NCBI GenBank assembly: GCA_024697425.1
Contig: JAILFT010000034.1
Span: forward strand, 1-51,332
From: Butyrivibrio sp.
GTDB taxonomy: Bacteria > Bacillota > Clostridia > Lachnospirales > Lachnospiraceae
Direction of reading: 5' to 3'
Length of the DNA stretch: 51,332 nucleotides
Below the pieces are notes generated by a model. The model ran no database searches. It was not told the DNA's origin and saw only the letters and a list, made by a program, of their open reading frames with translations. Made by a program: the position numbers and the translations under genes. Positions within the stretch are counted from its first letter, which is position 1. Each line of letters begins with the position of its first letter. This document shows positions 26,358 to 35,136 of this stretch, one piece after another.

Positions 26358-29060
26358 TCACATCCCCAGCAGATCCCTGGCCTCAAAGGAAACCTTCAGC
26401 TTATAGTCGCAACGGGGATTCTTATATTTAATAAGCACAGCCCTCTTAGACATGTTGTAGTACCAGCCCCTGTCAGCCTCATCGAACTGCCTCTTATTCA
26501 GAAAATGCGTCAGCACCGAAACGCCCTCATCCACACTGCCGGAAGCATCCGTGCCTCCATCCTTCGCAACGCAGCCATCCGCATCGCCAAAAACAGCTGC
26601 GCCGTCATCTCCCGCATTATCAAGGTACGTTCCGTTGCTCTCCGCAACCTTCACCCAGACCTTCACCGGGGAGCGGTCCTTCTTCACCATCTCGATCAGC
26701 ATATCCTCAACGGGATTTTCGTAGTTACCTTCCGTCCTGAAATCCACATCCACGCTGTCATAGCCGTACATGGTGATCTCAGTCCTGCAGAAGTTCCCTT
26801 CCTTATATGAATTTGTCACGCCGTCGTCCTCATACAGCGTATAGCTGCTGATGGCTAAGGGGTCCTCGGAAAACGGCACCAGATACAGATGAAGCCCCGT
26901 AACCTTGTCCTTCTCCAGGTTCATTGGCTGGTTCAGGGCAAAGGGAACAATAGCCCCTTCCCTTATAAACATGGGCACAGAGTCAAGATCCGCATGGACC
27001 GGTCCAAGCTGTCCGCCCTCATGGAGCATGAAATTGTTGTTCATGTCGTACCAGACAGTTCCTTTTGGTAGATACACAGCCCTGGAATCGGCGCCCTCTT
27101 CCATCACGGGAGCCACCAGGATATCCCGTCCGAACATGAACTCATCATCAATATCGTAAACATTGGCATCCTTCTGGAACTCATAGACAAGAGGCCGCAT
27201 AATGGGTGCTCCCATCTTTGAAGCCTCGTACTCCAGAGAATAAAGATAAGGCGACATCCTGTACCTGAACTTTATCAGCTCACGTATGATATCCGTAACC
27301 TCAGGATACATCCAGGGTTCCGTCACTGTATTGTCATCGGAAGCCGAGTGAATCGAAAACCTCGCCTGGAAAATCCCCTGCTCAACCCATCTTACAAACA
27401 GCTCCATCCCGGGCACCGCGCCGGCAAAGCCGCCGATATCCGAGCCCTCGTTGGGCTGGCCCGAAAGCCCCATCCCGAGGATTGTGGGAAGGTTCCCCCT
27501 AAGGCTCTCCCAGCTTGTGAAATTATCGCCGCACCAGGTCTGGGCGTATCGCTGGATTCCCGAAGAACCGGCTCTGCACACGGAATACGGCCTCACCTCG
27601 GGATCATGTTCCATAATGGCTTCGTTGCTGAGCTTGCACATAAGTGTAGCCATTATAGGCTTCAAAGCCCCGATCCGTCCCCCTTTTCCGTCAAAAGAGA
27701 CAGCGGCATCCCCGTCAAGGATTCCGTCATACTCGCAGTTATCATTCCAAATGGAGTCGGCCCCAAGTCCAACAAGGCGCTCTGTCAGTAGCTTCTTCCA
27801 AAGCTCTCTTGCCGCAGGATTTGTGAAATCCCAGTAGGCTCCGTCGCCGCCCCACCATTTTCCGATGGCGATCCCTTCGGAGCCATCAGCACCTTGGCTC
27901 TTAGCGGCCCCGGCAGATTCAGCGCAGTCTCCGCCACTGCCTGCTCCGCTGCCGCTCTCTTTTACAAACACCCCGGCCTTCTCAAATTCCGCAAACTCAG
28001 GATGGGTCAAAAGAACTCCCGGCTTCACGTTAGGCACATTGGGAGCCCCGGCATCAGCCATGGCCTCAAAGTACCCGGCGGGATTCCTGAACCTGTCCCT
28101 GTTCCAGCAAAAGACACATCGCTTCCCGTCAACGGTGGTGTATCCGGAAGACAGGTGGAATCCGTCAATGGGGATGTCCTCCTGATGAACGGTATCCACA
28201 AACTTAAGAAGGGACTCGTCGCAGTCCCTCGGAAGCTCCGCATAGTACATGGAAGATCCCTGGTACCCAAGAGCACGCTTTGGAAGCAGCGCAGGCCTTC
28301 CCGTCAGCAGAGTGTAATTGTCGATTATCCTTGAGATCCTGCTGCCACCCAGGATAAACATATCAATGTCGCCGCCGTCGCATCTGAAATAGTTGTACCT
28401 TGGCCAGTAGTTGGATTTCTCGCATCCCATATTAAATTCGGATTCATGAAAATTGTGGTAGAACACACCGACTGCGCAGGATGACTCCCGCTCCAGTTTT
28501 ATATAGAAAGGAATATGCTTGTAAAGCGTATCCGCGCGGTAAGGATCGTAGCCAAAAGAGTCTGTGGCCCTCTCTCTTAGATATCTCTTATTCTTATTCA
28601 AAGGCCCGGTCTTCTCCCCAAAGCCGTAGAATACATCTTCTTCGTCCATGCGGGCATAAGAAACAAGACGCCTGTTGGCATCCCTGACAAATCCCGAAAG
28701 CCCTTCCGTGGAATACAGTACATTGCCGTTTTTATCCTCAACTTCAAGTTCAAAGGGATAACAGCAGACCTTAAGCTGGAGCTTTCCTGTGTTAAAAAAG
28801 ATCCTGCCTTCCATCTGAGCTACGGCCGGCTCTACCGGTTCAATGCGCTTCCTTTCTCCCTCAAACAAAGGATCCAGCCTGTCCTGCCAGCCCGTTGTCA
28901 TAAGGACATAGGACTCCTCGGGAAATTCCCTATCAAAGCTTACCCTTATGCGGATTATTTCATCGGTCAAAAAATACAGCTTTATATCCGCAGCGTCTCC
29001 CTTAAGAAGATACGCTCCGTCCTCATTGGTAAAGCTCTCTATCTTCCTTAATATTTCCAT
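26358..29060 (-). CDS. glycoside hydrolase family 31 (alpha-glucosidase-like)
   Basis: The protein has 900 residues and no signal peptide. The GH31 nucleophile is Asp440 in SIWNDNCEY, and the acid/base is Asp512 in QTWCGDNFTSWESL; GLSGQPNEGSDIGGF and FRYRMSPYLYSLEYEAS are also family hallmarks. It is probably a cytoplasmic alpha-glucosidase or alpha-xylosidase; specificity is open. Two Gly/Ser/Ala/Asp-rich stretches interrupt the fold at about 367-398 and 807-847. The start is the ATG at 29060 with GGAGGG 7 bases upstream; the longer frame would cover the -10 box. It is transcribed divergently from the sulfoquinovose operon, so shared control is possible. It lacks the sulfonate-site residues found in the neighbouring GH31. 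Confidence 0.9.
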   Translation of the reverse strand: MEILRKIESFTNEDGAYLLKGDAADIKLYFLTDEIIRIRVSFDREFPEESYVLMTTGWQDRLDPLFEGERKRIEPVEPAVAQMEGRIFFNTGKLQLKVCCYPFELEVEDKNGNVLYSTEGLSGFVRDANRRLVSYARMDEEDVFYGFGEKTGPLNKNKRYLRERATDSFGYDPYRADTLYKHIPFYIKLERESSCAVGVFYHNFHESEFNMGCEKSNYWPRYNYFRCDGGDIDMFILGGSRISRIIDNYTLLTGRPALLPKRALGYQGSSMYYAELPRDCDESLLKFVDTVHQEDIPIDGFHLSSGYTTVDGKRCVFCWNRDRFRNPAGYFEAMADAGAPNVPNVKPGVLLTHPEFAEFEKAGVFVKESGSGAGSGGDCAESAGAAKSQGADGSEGIAIGKWWGGDGAYWDFTNPAARELWKKLLTERLVGLGADSIWNDNCEYDGILDGDAAVSFDGKGGRIGALKPIMATLMCKLSNEAIMEHDPEVRPYSVCRAGSSGIQRYAQTWCGDNFTSWESLRGNLPTILGMGLSGQPNEGSDIGGFAGAVPGMELFVRWVEQGIFQARFSIHSASDDNTVTEPWMYPEVTDIIRELIKFRYRMSPYLYSLEYEASKMGAPIMRPLVYEFQKDANVYDIDDEFMFGRDILVAPVMEEGADSRAVYLPKGTVWYDMNNNFMLHEGGQLGPVHADLDSVPMFIREGAIVPFALNQPMNLEKDKVTGLHLYLVPFSEDPLAISSYTLYEDDGVTNSYKEGNFCRTEITMYGYDSVDVDFRTEGNYENPVEDMLIEMVKKDRSPVKVWVKVAESNGTYLDNAGDDGAAVFGDADGCVAKDGGTDASGSVDEGVSVLTHFLNKRQFDEADRGWYYNMSKRAVLIKYKNPRCDYKLKVSFEARDLLGM

Positions 29061-29079
29061 ATCATAACCCTCCGCATCC

Positions 29080-29108
29080 ATTATAGCACCATCACCTCTG
29101 CCTTCCAA
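29080..29108 (-). promoter_or_regulatory. promoter of the GH31 gene
   Basis: On the minus strand TTGGAA (29103-29108) is 17 bases from a perfect TATAAT (29080-29085). The transcript would start near 29073, leaving a very short leader that begins at the ribosome site. Confidence 0.75.
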
Positions 29109-29126
29109 AAGTAGTATTTGTCACCA

Positions 29127-29154
29127 TTGACTTCCCGTACAGGCATGCTATAAT
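29127..29154 (+). promoter_or_regulatory. promoter of the sulfoquinovose operon
   Basis: TTGACT (29127-29132) and TATAAT (29149-29154) are 16 bases apart, with TGC before the -10 (extended -10). Its -35 is 18 bases from the -35 of the divergent GH31 promoter. Confidence 0.85.
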
Positions 29155-29156
29155 AC

Positions 29157-29185
29157 CTAATTAGTTAAAGCTTTTAATTAATTAG
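29157..29185. promoter_or_regulatory. palindromic operator candidate
   Basis: CTAATTAGTTAAAGC is followed by its near-complement TTTTAATTAATTAG. The palindrome covers the expected transcription start of the operon, where a repressor would block polymerase. The operon's own ROK protein is the obvious candidate ligand. Confidence 0.6.
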
Positions 29186-29192
29186 AAATGGG

Positions 29193-31178
29193 GTGGTTAC
29201 AATAACGCTTAAGCAATTACAGCAGGCAGAACTTGCTGTAGGTATCGGGGAAAATCATTTCAGCATGAGCCGCGGAAGCTTCGACTACAAACAAAGGGTT
29301 TCCGGCAAGACAAGACTTAAGAAGATCTCCGTTGAGGAAAAGGACGGACGCACCATCCTCACCTTTGAACATCCAAAGACTAAGGAAAGGCACTATCTGG
29401 AACTTACACAGGATGAGAATGGCAGGATCCGTCTTGCTTATATAGATGATCAGAAGAAAGACACTGCCTATAACCGCTTCTGGATCTCTTTTCCCGCAGA
29501 CCGGGGGGAGCACATCTACGGCTGCGGCGAGACCTATTCCAAATTTGACCTTAAGGGCGAGAAGGTGCGCATCTTTGTTGCCGAGCACCAGAACGCAAGG
29601 CGCATCACCCAGAAGATAATCAAGGAGAAGTTCCTGGGAAAGCACCCCTCAAAAACTCTCCCCTTCGGGAAATATGAATCCTACTACGCTCAGCCAACCT
29701 ATGTATCAAGCAATAAGTTTTACCTGCATGCGGACATAGATGCCTTCGCGATCTTTGATTTCAGCAAAAGTGACGTGACTACCATCTACACTCAGGAGCC
29801 ACCGGTTCTTTTTACAGAGAATGCTGACAGCTTCGAGGAGCTCTCCGGGAAGCTTGCTTCTCTTCTGGGACACCAGAGCACGCTCCCTGACTGGGTCTAC
29901 GACGGAGCAATCCTTGCGGTGCAGGAGGGCACGGAGCGCATCGATGAGAAGATAAGAAGGTGCGAAGAGGCCGGCACCAGAATCTGCGGCATCTGGTCTC
30001 AGGACTGGTGCGGCTGCAGAAAGACGGGCTTTGGCTATCAGGTCATGTGGAACTGGGCCTGGGATAAAGACCTCTATCACAACCTGGACCTTAAGATCAC
30101 CGAATGGAAAGAGAAGGGAATCCGCTTTCTTGGCTACATCAATCCCTTCATCGCCATAGAAAAAGAGCTGTACAAGGAAGCTGCAAAGAAAGGCTACTGC
30201 GTCAAGGACAAAGAGGGCAAGGACTACCTTGTGACCATCACCACCTTCCCTGCTGCCATGGTGGACTTCACCAATCCCGAAGCCTACAACTGGTACAAGA
30301 ACCTCATTAAAGAGAACATGATAGGTCTTGGCATGGGCGGATGGATGGCGGATTTCGGAGAGTATCTCCCTGTGGACTGCGTGCTTTTCAGCGGCGAGGA
30401 TCCCGAGAAGATTCACAACAGATGGCCCGCCATCTGGGCACGGATGAACAAGGAAGCCATTGCCGAGTGCGGCAAGGAGGATGAGGTTTTCTTCTTCACA
30501 AGAGCCGGACACACAGGCACCATCAGCGCGAGTACCCTGATGTGGACCGGAGACCAGCATGTTGACTGGTCCGTGGATGACGGCCTTCCGTCGGTCATCC
30601 CGGCTACGCTGTCACTGGCCATGAGTGGATATGGGGTTACCCACTCGGACGTTGGCGGCTACACCACCATAATGCACATGAGACGGTCAAAAGAGCTGCT
30701 TATGCGCTGGGAGGAGATGAATATCTTTTCACCTCTCTTCAGAAGCCACGAGGGCAATCAGCCGGTTAACAACGTGCAGTTTGATGATGACGAAGAACTT
30801 ATCCGCCACATCTCTTTTGCCTCCAGAATGCATGCGGCTCTAAAGCCCTATCTGAAGGACCTTGTAATGGAGAACGCCGATAAAGCCGTTCCGGTGATGC
30901 GGCCGCTCTTTTACCACTACGACGAAAGCAGGGCTTACACCGAGACAACGGAATATCTTCTGGGAAAAGATATCCTGGTGGCACCGATCCTTATTGAAAA
31001 GGCTGTAAGCAGAGATGTTTACCTGCCGCAGGATAAGTGGGTTCATCTCTTTACGGGGAAGGAATACACGGGAGGAACTTTCAATATTGAGGCGCCCCTT
31101 GGGTGTCCTCCGGTCTTTGTAAGAAAAGACAGCGCTAACTTTAACAAGCTCATGGAGCTATCACAAATCAAACTTTAA
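29193..31178 (+). CDS. sftG: sulfoquinovosidase (GH31)
   Basis: The protein has 661 residues (E. coli YihQ has 678). It releases sulfoquinovose from its glycosides such as sulfoquinovosyl glycerol. It aligns without gaps with YihQ (offset 18) across the active site: nucleophile Asp387 in GGWMADFGEYLP, acid/base Asp454 in MWTGDQHVDWS, and sulfonate-site residues Gln244, Gln270, Trp286 and Tyr490. At the fifth sulfonate position, Arg301 of YihQ, it has Gln283 (FGYQVMWNW). There is no signal peptide, so it acts inside the cell on imported glycosides. The start is uncertain: GTG at 29193 lacks a good ribosome site, and a 5-codon ATG frame (29188) overlaps it. It is the first gene of the SFT operon. 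Confidence 0.9.
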   Translation: MVTITLKQLQQAELAVGIGENHFSMSRGSFDYKQRVSGKTRLKKISVEEKDGRTILTFEHPKTKERHYLELTQDENGRIRLAYIDDQKKDTAYNRFWISFPADRGEHIYGCGETYSKFDLKGEKVRIFVAEHQNARRITQKIIKEKFLGKHPSKTLPFGKYESYYAQPTYVSSNKFYLHADIDAFAIFDFSKSDVTTIYTQEPPVLFTENADSFEELSGKLASLLGHQSTLPDWVYDGAILAVQEGTERIDEKIRRCEEAGTRICGIWSQDWCGCRKTGFGYQVMWNWAWDKDLYHNLDLKITEWKEKGIRFLGYINPFIAIEKELYKEAAKKGYCVKDKEGKDYLVTITTFPAAMVDFTNPEAYNWYKNLIKENMIGLGMGGWMADFGEYLPVDCVLFSGEDPEKIHNRWPAIWARMNKEAIAECGKEDEVFFFTRAGHTGTISASTLMWTGDQHVDWSVDDGLPSVIPATLSLAMSGYGVTHSDVGGYTTIMHMRRSKELLMRWEEMNIFSPLFRSHEGNQPVNNVQFDDDEELIRHISFASRMHAALKPYLKDLVMENADKAVPVMRPLFYHYDESRAYTETTEYLLGKDILVAPILIEKAVSRDVYLPQDKWVHLFTGKEYTGGTFNIEAPLGCPPVFVRKDSANFNKLMELSQIKL

Positions 31179-31196
31179 TGTATTGGGGAAAAAGGA

Positions 31197-32672
31197 ATGA
31201 CAAAAAAAGAAGGTAGAAACACTTTATGGAACAGGGCAAGCTACGGCTTTGCCGACATCTACGGAGGAGGCGCTTTCGTTGTTATAAGCACCTTCTACAC
31301 GGTTTTTCTGACAAAAGCACTGGGAATGCCCACCGCCATGGCGGGAACCATTCCTCTTATCGGTAAGATCTGGGATGCGGTGACAGACCCTCTTATGGGC
31401 AACATCGCAGACCGCACCAGCTCAAAGCTTGGAGCAAAGCGCTTCTGGATGCTGGTGGGAACCATTATCTCAGCTCTCACCTTTGTTATCATGTGGATTC
31501 CCTACACTGCAGGCGGATCCGTAACCGGACAGTACATCTTCTACGTTCTGATGTACATGCTTTTCTCAACAGGCTTCACCATTGTTATGGTGCCCTATAA
31601 CGGCCTTTTGCCGGACATGATAGATGACTACACCGTCAGGGCCAGATTCTCCGGCACCCGTATGATCTTCTCAGCTTTCGGTGCAATCATTGCAGGTCTT
31701 ATACCAACTATCATGATCAGGGACAACACAGATAAGTCCCAGTATCTTACAGTGTCGATCCTCTTTGCAGTGGTCTTCTTTGTGGCAATTCTTCTGACTG
31801 TCCTTGGAACCTGGGAGAAGCAGAAGGAAGTCAACAAGACCTCAGTAAAAGAGACTTTCACACAGTCCTTTACGGTTTTCAAGAGCCACTCCTTCCGCCT
31901 GTTCATCGGCATCTTCATCTTCGGCCAGGCAGCTGCTGACTTTATTACCGGTCTTGCGGTCTACTACATCGACGATGTGCTCAACGCCTACGGAGGCGGC
32001 AACTTCACCAAGCTTATGGGCGTCATACTGGTGTCTCAGTTCATCGGTATGATCCTGTTTGGACCGATCATGGCCAGAACTTCCAAGAAGTTCCCCATTT
32101 TATTCGGTACCCCTTTCAGAATGGTGGCCACCCTTGCCATGCTGTTCTTCTCCTATGAAGGCGCACCTTTCGTTGTGATCCTGGCTCTCTCCTTTGTGAT
32201 CGGCCTTTCAATGGCAGGGGTTTCCACCAGTATCTACGCAATTCTTTCGGATCTGGTGGACGTTGACGAGCTCATAACTTCCATGAGCCGCCCCGGTATC
32301 TGCTCGGGTATGGCTACTTTCACAAGGAAGATCGCAGCAGGTCTTTCTTCGGCAACCATCGGCATTCTTCTTTCAATGGTGGGCTACAACGAGACTCTGG
32401 CAAACTCAGGCATGCGCCAGGCAGCTTCCACACAGAGAGGCATTGCGTTGATCTACGTATTTGCCCAGATCGTACTGCTTGCTCTTACTCTCCTGTTTGC
32501 CTTCGTATTCCCGGTAACCAAGAAGGAGTTCGACATTATCCGCAAGGAAGTTGCAAGAAGAAAAGGCAATGATGATTCAAAAATAACCAAGGAAGAGATC
32601 GCAGTATGCGAGAAGGTCACAGGTTTTTCCTATGACAGACTTTGGAACAGAGATAACGCAGTTAAATTCTAA
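31197..32672 (+). CDS. GPH-type MFS sugar:cation symporter, probable sulfoquinovose/glycoside importer
   Basis: The protein has 491 residues with about 12 hydrophobic helices. SYGFADIYGGGAF at the start, IWDAVTDPLMGNIADRTSSK (the GPH family signature between helices 2 and 3) and a second-half repeat place it in the glycoside-pentoside-hexuronide:cation symporters, the family of YihO and YihP. It sits 18 bases after the sulfoquinovosidase gene and before the transaldolase gene, which suggests it imports sulfoquinovose or its glycosides. Since the glycosidase has no signal peptide, glycoside import is more likely. Confidence 0.88.
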   Translation: MTKKEGRNTLWNRASYGFADIYGGGAFVVISTFYTVFLTKALGMPTAMAGTIPLIGKIWDAVTDPLMGNIADRTSSKLGAKRFWMLVGTIISALTFVIMWIPYTAGGSVTGQYIFYVLMYMLFSTGFTIVMVPYNGLLPDMIDDYTVRARFSGTRMIFSAFGAIIAGLIPTIMIRDNTDKSQYLTVSILFAVVFFVAILLTVLGTWEKQKEVNKTSVKETFTQSFTVFKSHSFRLFIGIFIFGQAAADFITGLAVYYIDDVLNAYGGGNFTKLMGVILVSQFIGMILFGPIMARTSKKFPILFGTPFRMVATLAMLFFSYEGAPFVVILALSFVIGLSMAGVSTSIYAILSDLVDVDELITSMSRPGICSGMATFTRKIAAGLSSATIGILLSMVGYNETLANSGMRQAASTQRGIALIYVFAQIVLLALTLLFAFVFPVTKKEFDIIRKEVARRKGNDDSKITKEEIAVCEKVTGFSYDRLWNRDNAVKF

Positions 32673-32699
32673 CTTTTAATATATGGAGGAAAAGAAATC

Positions 32700-33386
32700 A
32701 TGAAGTACTTTTTAGACAGCGCAAAAATGGACGAGATCAAAGAGGCCTATAACACCTTCGGCATTGACGGTGTTACCACCAACCCAAGGCACATTCAGGC
32801 ATCGGGTAAGCCCTTCCTGACAGCCATACAGGACATCGCAGACTGGATCAGGGAAGAAGGTCTTGAGGGTTATGAGAAATTCCCGGTTTCCGTGGAGATC
32901 AATCCCCACCTTGATAATGCCGACGAAATGGTGGCAGAGGCAAAAAAGATATCTGCCATCTGCAAGAACTTTGTAATCAAGATCCCTGCCACCGAGGCAG
33001 GAGTTACTGCTGCCAGAAGGCTTGAGAAGGAGGGAGTAAGAACAAACGTAACTCTTATCTTTGCTCCTTCTCAGGCTCTCCTCCCCGCCAAGAACGGCTC
33101 GCTTTTCGTTTCACCCTTCATCGGATGGAAAGAAGCCAACGGCGAAGACTGCAGACAGTACATTCAGGATATTGTAACAATCTACAAGAACTACGGTTTC
33201 TACGGCAAGACTCAGATCATCTGCGCCGCAGTAAGAACACCCAAGCAGTTCGTTGACTGCGCAGTAGCAGGTGCCGACATTGTGACCGCCGGTCTTGCAG
33301 TTTACAAGGATTCCATGAAGCACGCCTACACCCGCCAGGGCATCGAGACCTTCCAGGATGCCTGGGACAATACAACAGGAAATTGA
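32700..33386 (+). CDS. sftT: 6-deoxy-6-sulfofructose transaldolase
   Basis: The protein has 228 residues, a short TalC/MipB-type transaldolase. It would cleave sulfofructose, pass the three-carbon ketol unit to an aldose phosphate such as glyceraldehyde 3-phosphate, and release 3-sulfolactaldehyde. Motifs are FGIDGVTTNPRHI near the N-terminus, the Schiff-base Lys94 in FVIKIPATEAG and RTNVTLIFAPSQALL. The assignment to sulfofructose rests on the operon context (sulfoquinovosidase, isomerase, sulfolactaldehyde reductase). A strong ribosome site (GGAGG) precedes it. The stop codon lies within a hairpin at 33372-33400. Confidence 0.85.
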   Translation: MKYFLDSAKMDEIKEAYNTFGIDGVTTNPRHIQASGKPFLTAIQDIADWIREEGLEGYEKFPVSVEINPHLDNADEMVAEAKKISAICKNFVIKIPATEAGVTAARRLEKEGVRTNVTLIFAPSQALLPAKNGSLFVSPFIGWKEANGEDCRQYIQDIVTIYKNYGFYGKTQIICAAVRTPKQFVDCAVAGADIVTAGLAVYKDSMKHAYTRQGIETFQDAWDNTTGN

Positions 33387-33493
33387 AAATTTCCTGTTGT
33401 ATATTCGGCAGGAACATCAAAATCGCTGCGCGATGGTTCCTGCCTCACTCTTGAATCATATTCATACGGAGTTTGCAGCGCAGTGCAAACTCC
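33372..33493 (+). repeat. three stem-loops between sftT and sftF
   Basis: Stem 1: ACAACAGGAAATT (33372-33384) with AATTTCCTGTTGT (33388-33400). Stem 2: GGCAGGAACATC (33407-33418) with GATGGTTCCTGCC (33432-33444), one bulge. Stem 3: GGAGTTTGCA (33468-33477) with TGCAAACTCC (33484-33493). None has a T tract, so they look like mRNA processing or stability structures rather than terminators. Confidence 0.85.
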
Positions 33494-33515
33494 TGCCATA
33501 AAGGAGATAACACAC

Positions 33516-34373
33516 ATGAAAATAGGTTTTGTAGGACTTGGCATTATGGGCGAGTCCATGAGCGAAAACATAGTAAAGAAGCACGACGACAAGGTATACG
33601 TATTTGATTTTGTAAAGGAAAAAGTGGATAAGCTGGCCGCTATCGGAGCAGTGCCCTGCACAAGCTCAAAAGAGGTTGCCGAAAATGTGGATGTTTTCAT
33701 TTCCATGGTTCCAAAGTCCGAGCACTCAAGAGCTGTTTATGAAGAGATCATCCCTGTCCTTAAGGAAGGCAAGACCTGCATAGACATGAGCACCATCGAT
33801 CCCAGCGTATCCGTTGAGATCTCAGAAAAGGTAAAGGCCACCGGCGCAGAGTTTATCGACGCCCCCGTGGTTAAGAGCAAACCCGCAGCCATCGCAGGAA
33901 AGCTTGGCATCTATGTTGGCGGGTCTGAGGAAGTCTACGAAAAGATGCGTCCCATCCTTCTTTACATGGGTGAGAACGTCATCCGCATGGGCGACAACGG
34001 CAAGGGTCTTGTTATGAAAATCTGCCACAATGCCCTTGTTTCCCAGATCCAGAACGGCGTCAACGAGACCATGACTCTTGCTAAGAAGAACGGAATCGAT
34101 ATTCCTCTCTATGCACAGGCCATCTCCTACGGCGGAGCCGGCAACTGGTACCTGGATTCCAAGAAGGAGGTTCTGGAAAAAGAGGATTTCACCACAGCCT
34201 TCTCTATCGAAAATGAGCACAAGGATGTGCACATCTGTCTTAATCTTGCCAAAGAGTGCGGTTTTTCCATGCCCGGAGAAGAAAATGCCGCAAGGGTATA
34301 CGACAAAGCCATGGAAATGGGCATCGGCAAGGAAGACTTCAGTGCAACAATAAAGGTAGTTCGCGGTGAATAA
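33516..34373 (+). CDS. sftF: 3-sulfolactaldehyde reductase (beta-hydroxyacid dehydrogenase family)
   Basis: The protein has 285 residues. It would reduce sulfolactaldehyde to 2,3-dihydroxypropane-1-sulfonate (DHPS) with NADH, restoring NAD in fermentation. The nucleotide loop is GFVGLGIMGESMSENI, the catalytic Lys168 is in GLVMKICHNAL with Asn172 close by. The substrate segment reads DAPVVKSKPAAIAG; in E. coli YihU the matching segment is VPVGRTSANAITG, so Lys120 would replace the sulfonate-binding Arg. The ATG at 33516 has AAGGAG 9 bases upstream; a GTG at 33483 lies inside hairpin 3. It overlaps the exporter gene by 8 bases. Confidence 0.85.
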   Translation: MKIGFVGLGIMGESMSENIVKKHDDKVYVFDFVKEKVDKLAAIGAVPCTSSKEVAENVDVFISMVPKSEHSRAVYEEIIPVLKEGKTCIDMSTIDPSVSVEISEKVKATGAEFIDAPVVKSKPAAIAGKLGIYVGGSEEVYEKMRPILLYMGENVIRMGDNGKGLVMKICHNALVSQIQNGVNETMTLAKKNGIDIPLYAQAISYGGAGNWYLDSKKEVLEKEDFTTAFSIENEHKDVHICLNLAKECGFSMPGEENAARVYDKAMEMGIGKEDFSATIKVVRGE

Positions 34374-35109
34374 TGACTTTTATTTTTTTCTTGTAATACT
34401 GCTTTCAAATATCATACAGGGGATCACAGGCTTTGCGGGAACCATCCTTGCTATGCCCTTCTCCCTTAAACTGGTGGGAATGGACACAGCTGTTCCGGTG
34501 CTGAACTTTCTGGGCTTCTTATCCGGTGTCTACGTCTTTGCCGGGAACCGCAAGAGAGTTGACAAAAAGGTTCTTAAGCACGTGCTGCTGATCATGGGCG
34601 TAACGCTTCTGGCGGGGCTGTTAATAAAGCACCTTTTGTCCGGAAAGCCGCAGCTTCTCTATTACACTCTGGGAGTCATCGTGCTTGCAATTTCTATCAC
34701 AGGCCTTGCCAAAACCTTTGGCTTTGGTTTCAAGGAAGCGGATGCCTCAAAAGCCTCCGGGCTGCTGCCGGAAGTCCTTCTTGCCGCAGCAGGCCTGGTA
34801 CACGGAATGTTCGTATGCGGAGGTCCGCTCCTTATCGGATACCTCACCAAAAAGCTCCCGGAGAAATCCGCATTCCGCGCCACCATATCCACTGTCTGGA
34901 TCTTCCTAAACGGAATTATCCTCATATCCCAGATAGTGACCGGCATGTGGACACTTAAGCTTTTAAAGACAGCTCTTTTGTCCCTGCCTTTTCTCTTCAT
35001 CGGCATGTTCATCGGCGGAGTTATGTACAAGGGAATGAGCCAGAAGTTCTTCATCATACTGACTTATGTATTGTTGTTTATTGCAGGGCTTTCCCTGTTT
35101 TTCAAGTAA
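34366..35109 (+). CDS. TauE/SafE-type sulfonate exporter
   Basis: The protein has 247 residues with eight hydrophobic segments and the duplicated TauE/SafE pattern (IIQGITGFAGTILAMP in the first half, GLVHGMFVCGGPLLIGYL in the second). It probably exports DHPS, the end product of this pathway. It starts with GTG eight bases before the end of the reductase gene, indicating translational coupling between making and exporting DHPS. Confidence 0.88.
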   Translation: MNNDFYFFLVILLSNIIQGITGFAGTILAMPFSLKLVGMDTAVPVLNFLGFLSGVYVFAGNRKRVDKKVLKHVLLIMGVTLLAGLLIKHLLSGKPQLLYYTLGVIVLAISITGLAKTFGFGFKEADASKASGLLPEVLLAAAGLVHGMFVCGGPLLIGYLTKKLPEKSAFRATISTVWIFLNGIILISQIVTGMWTLKLLKTALLSLPFLFIGMFIGGVMYKGMSQKFFIILTYVLLFIAGLSLFFK

Positions 35110-35136
35110 AAAGAAAAAGTTAACGGAGATACCATT

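Noticed and set aside
29217..30560. Antisense frames of 142 and 284 codons within the sulfoquinovosidase gene
   Set aside because: They mirror the codon structure of a well-supported enzyme and have no start signals.
33387..33515. Riboswitch between sftT and sftF
   Set aside because: The three stems are simple separate hairpins inside an operon, with no known aptamer core or terminator switch.
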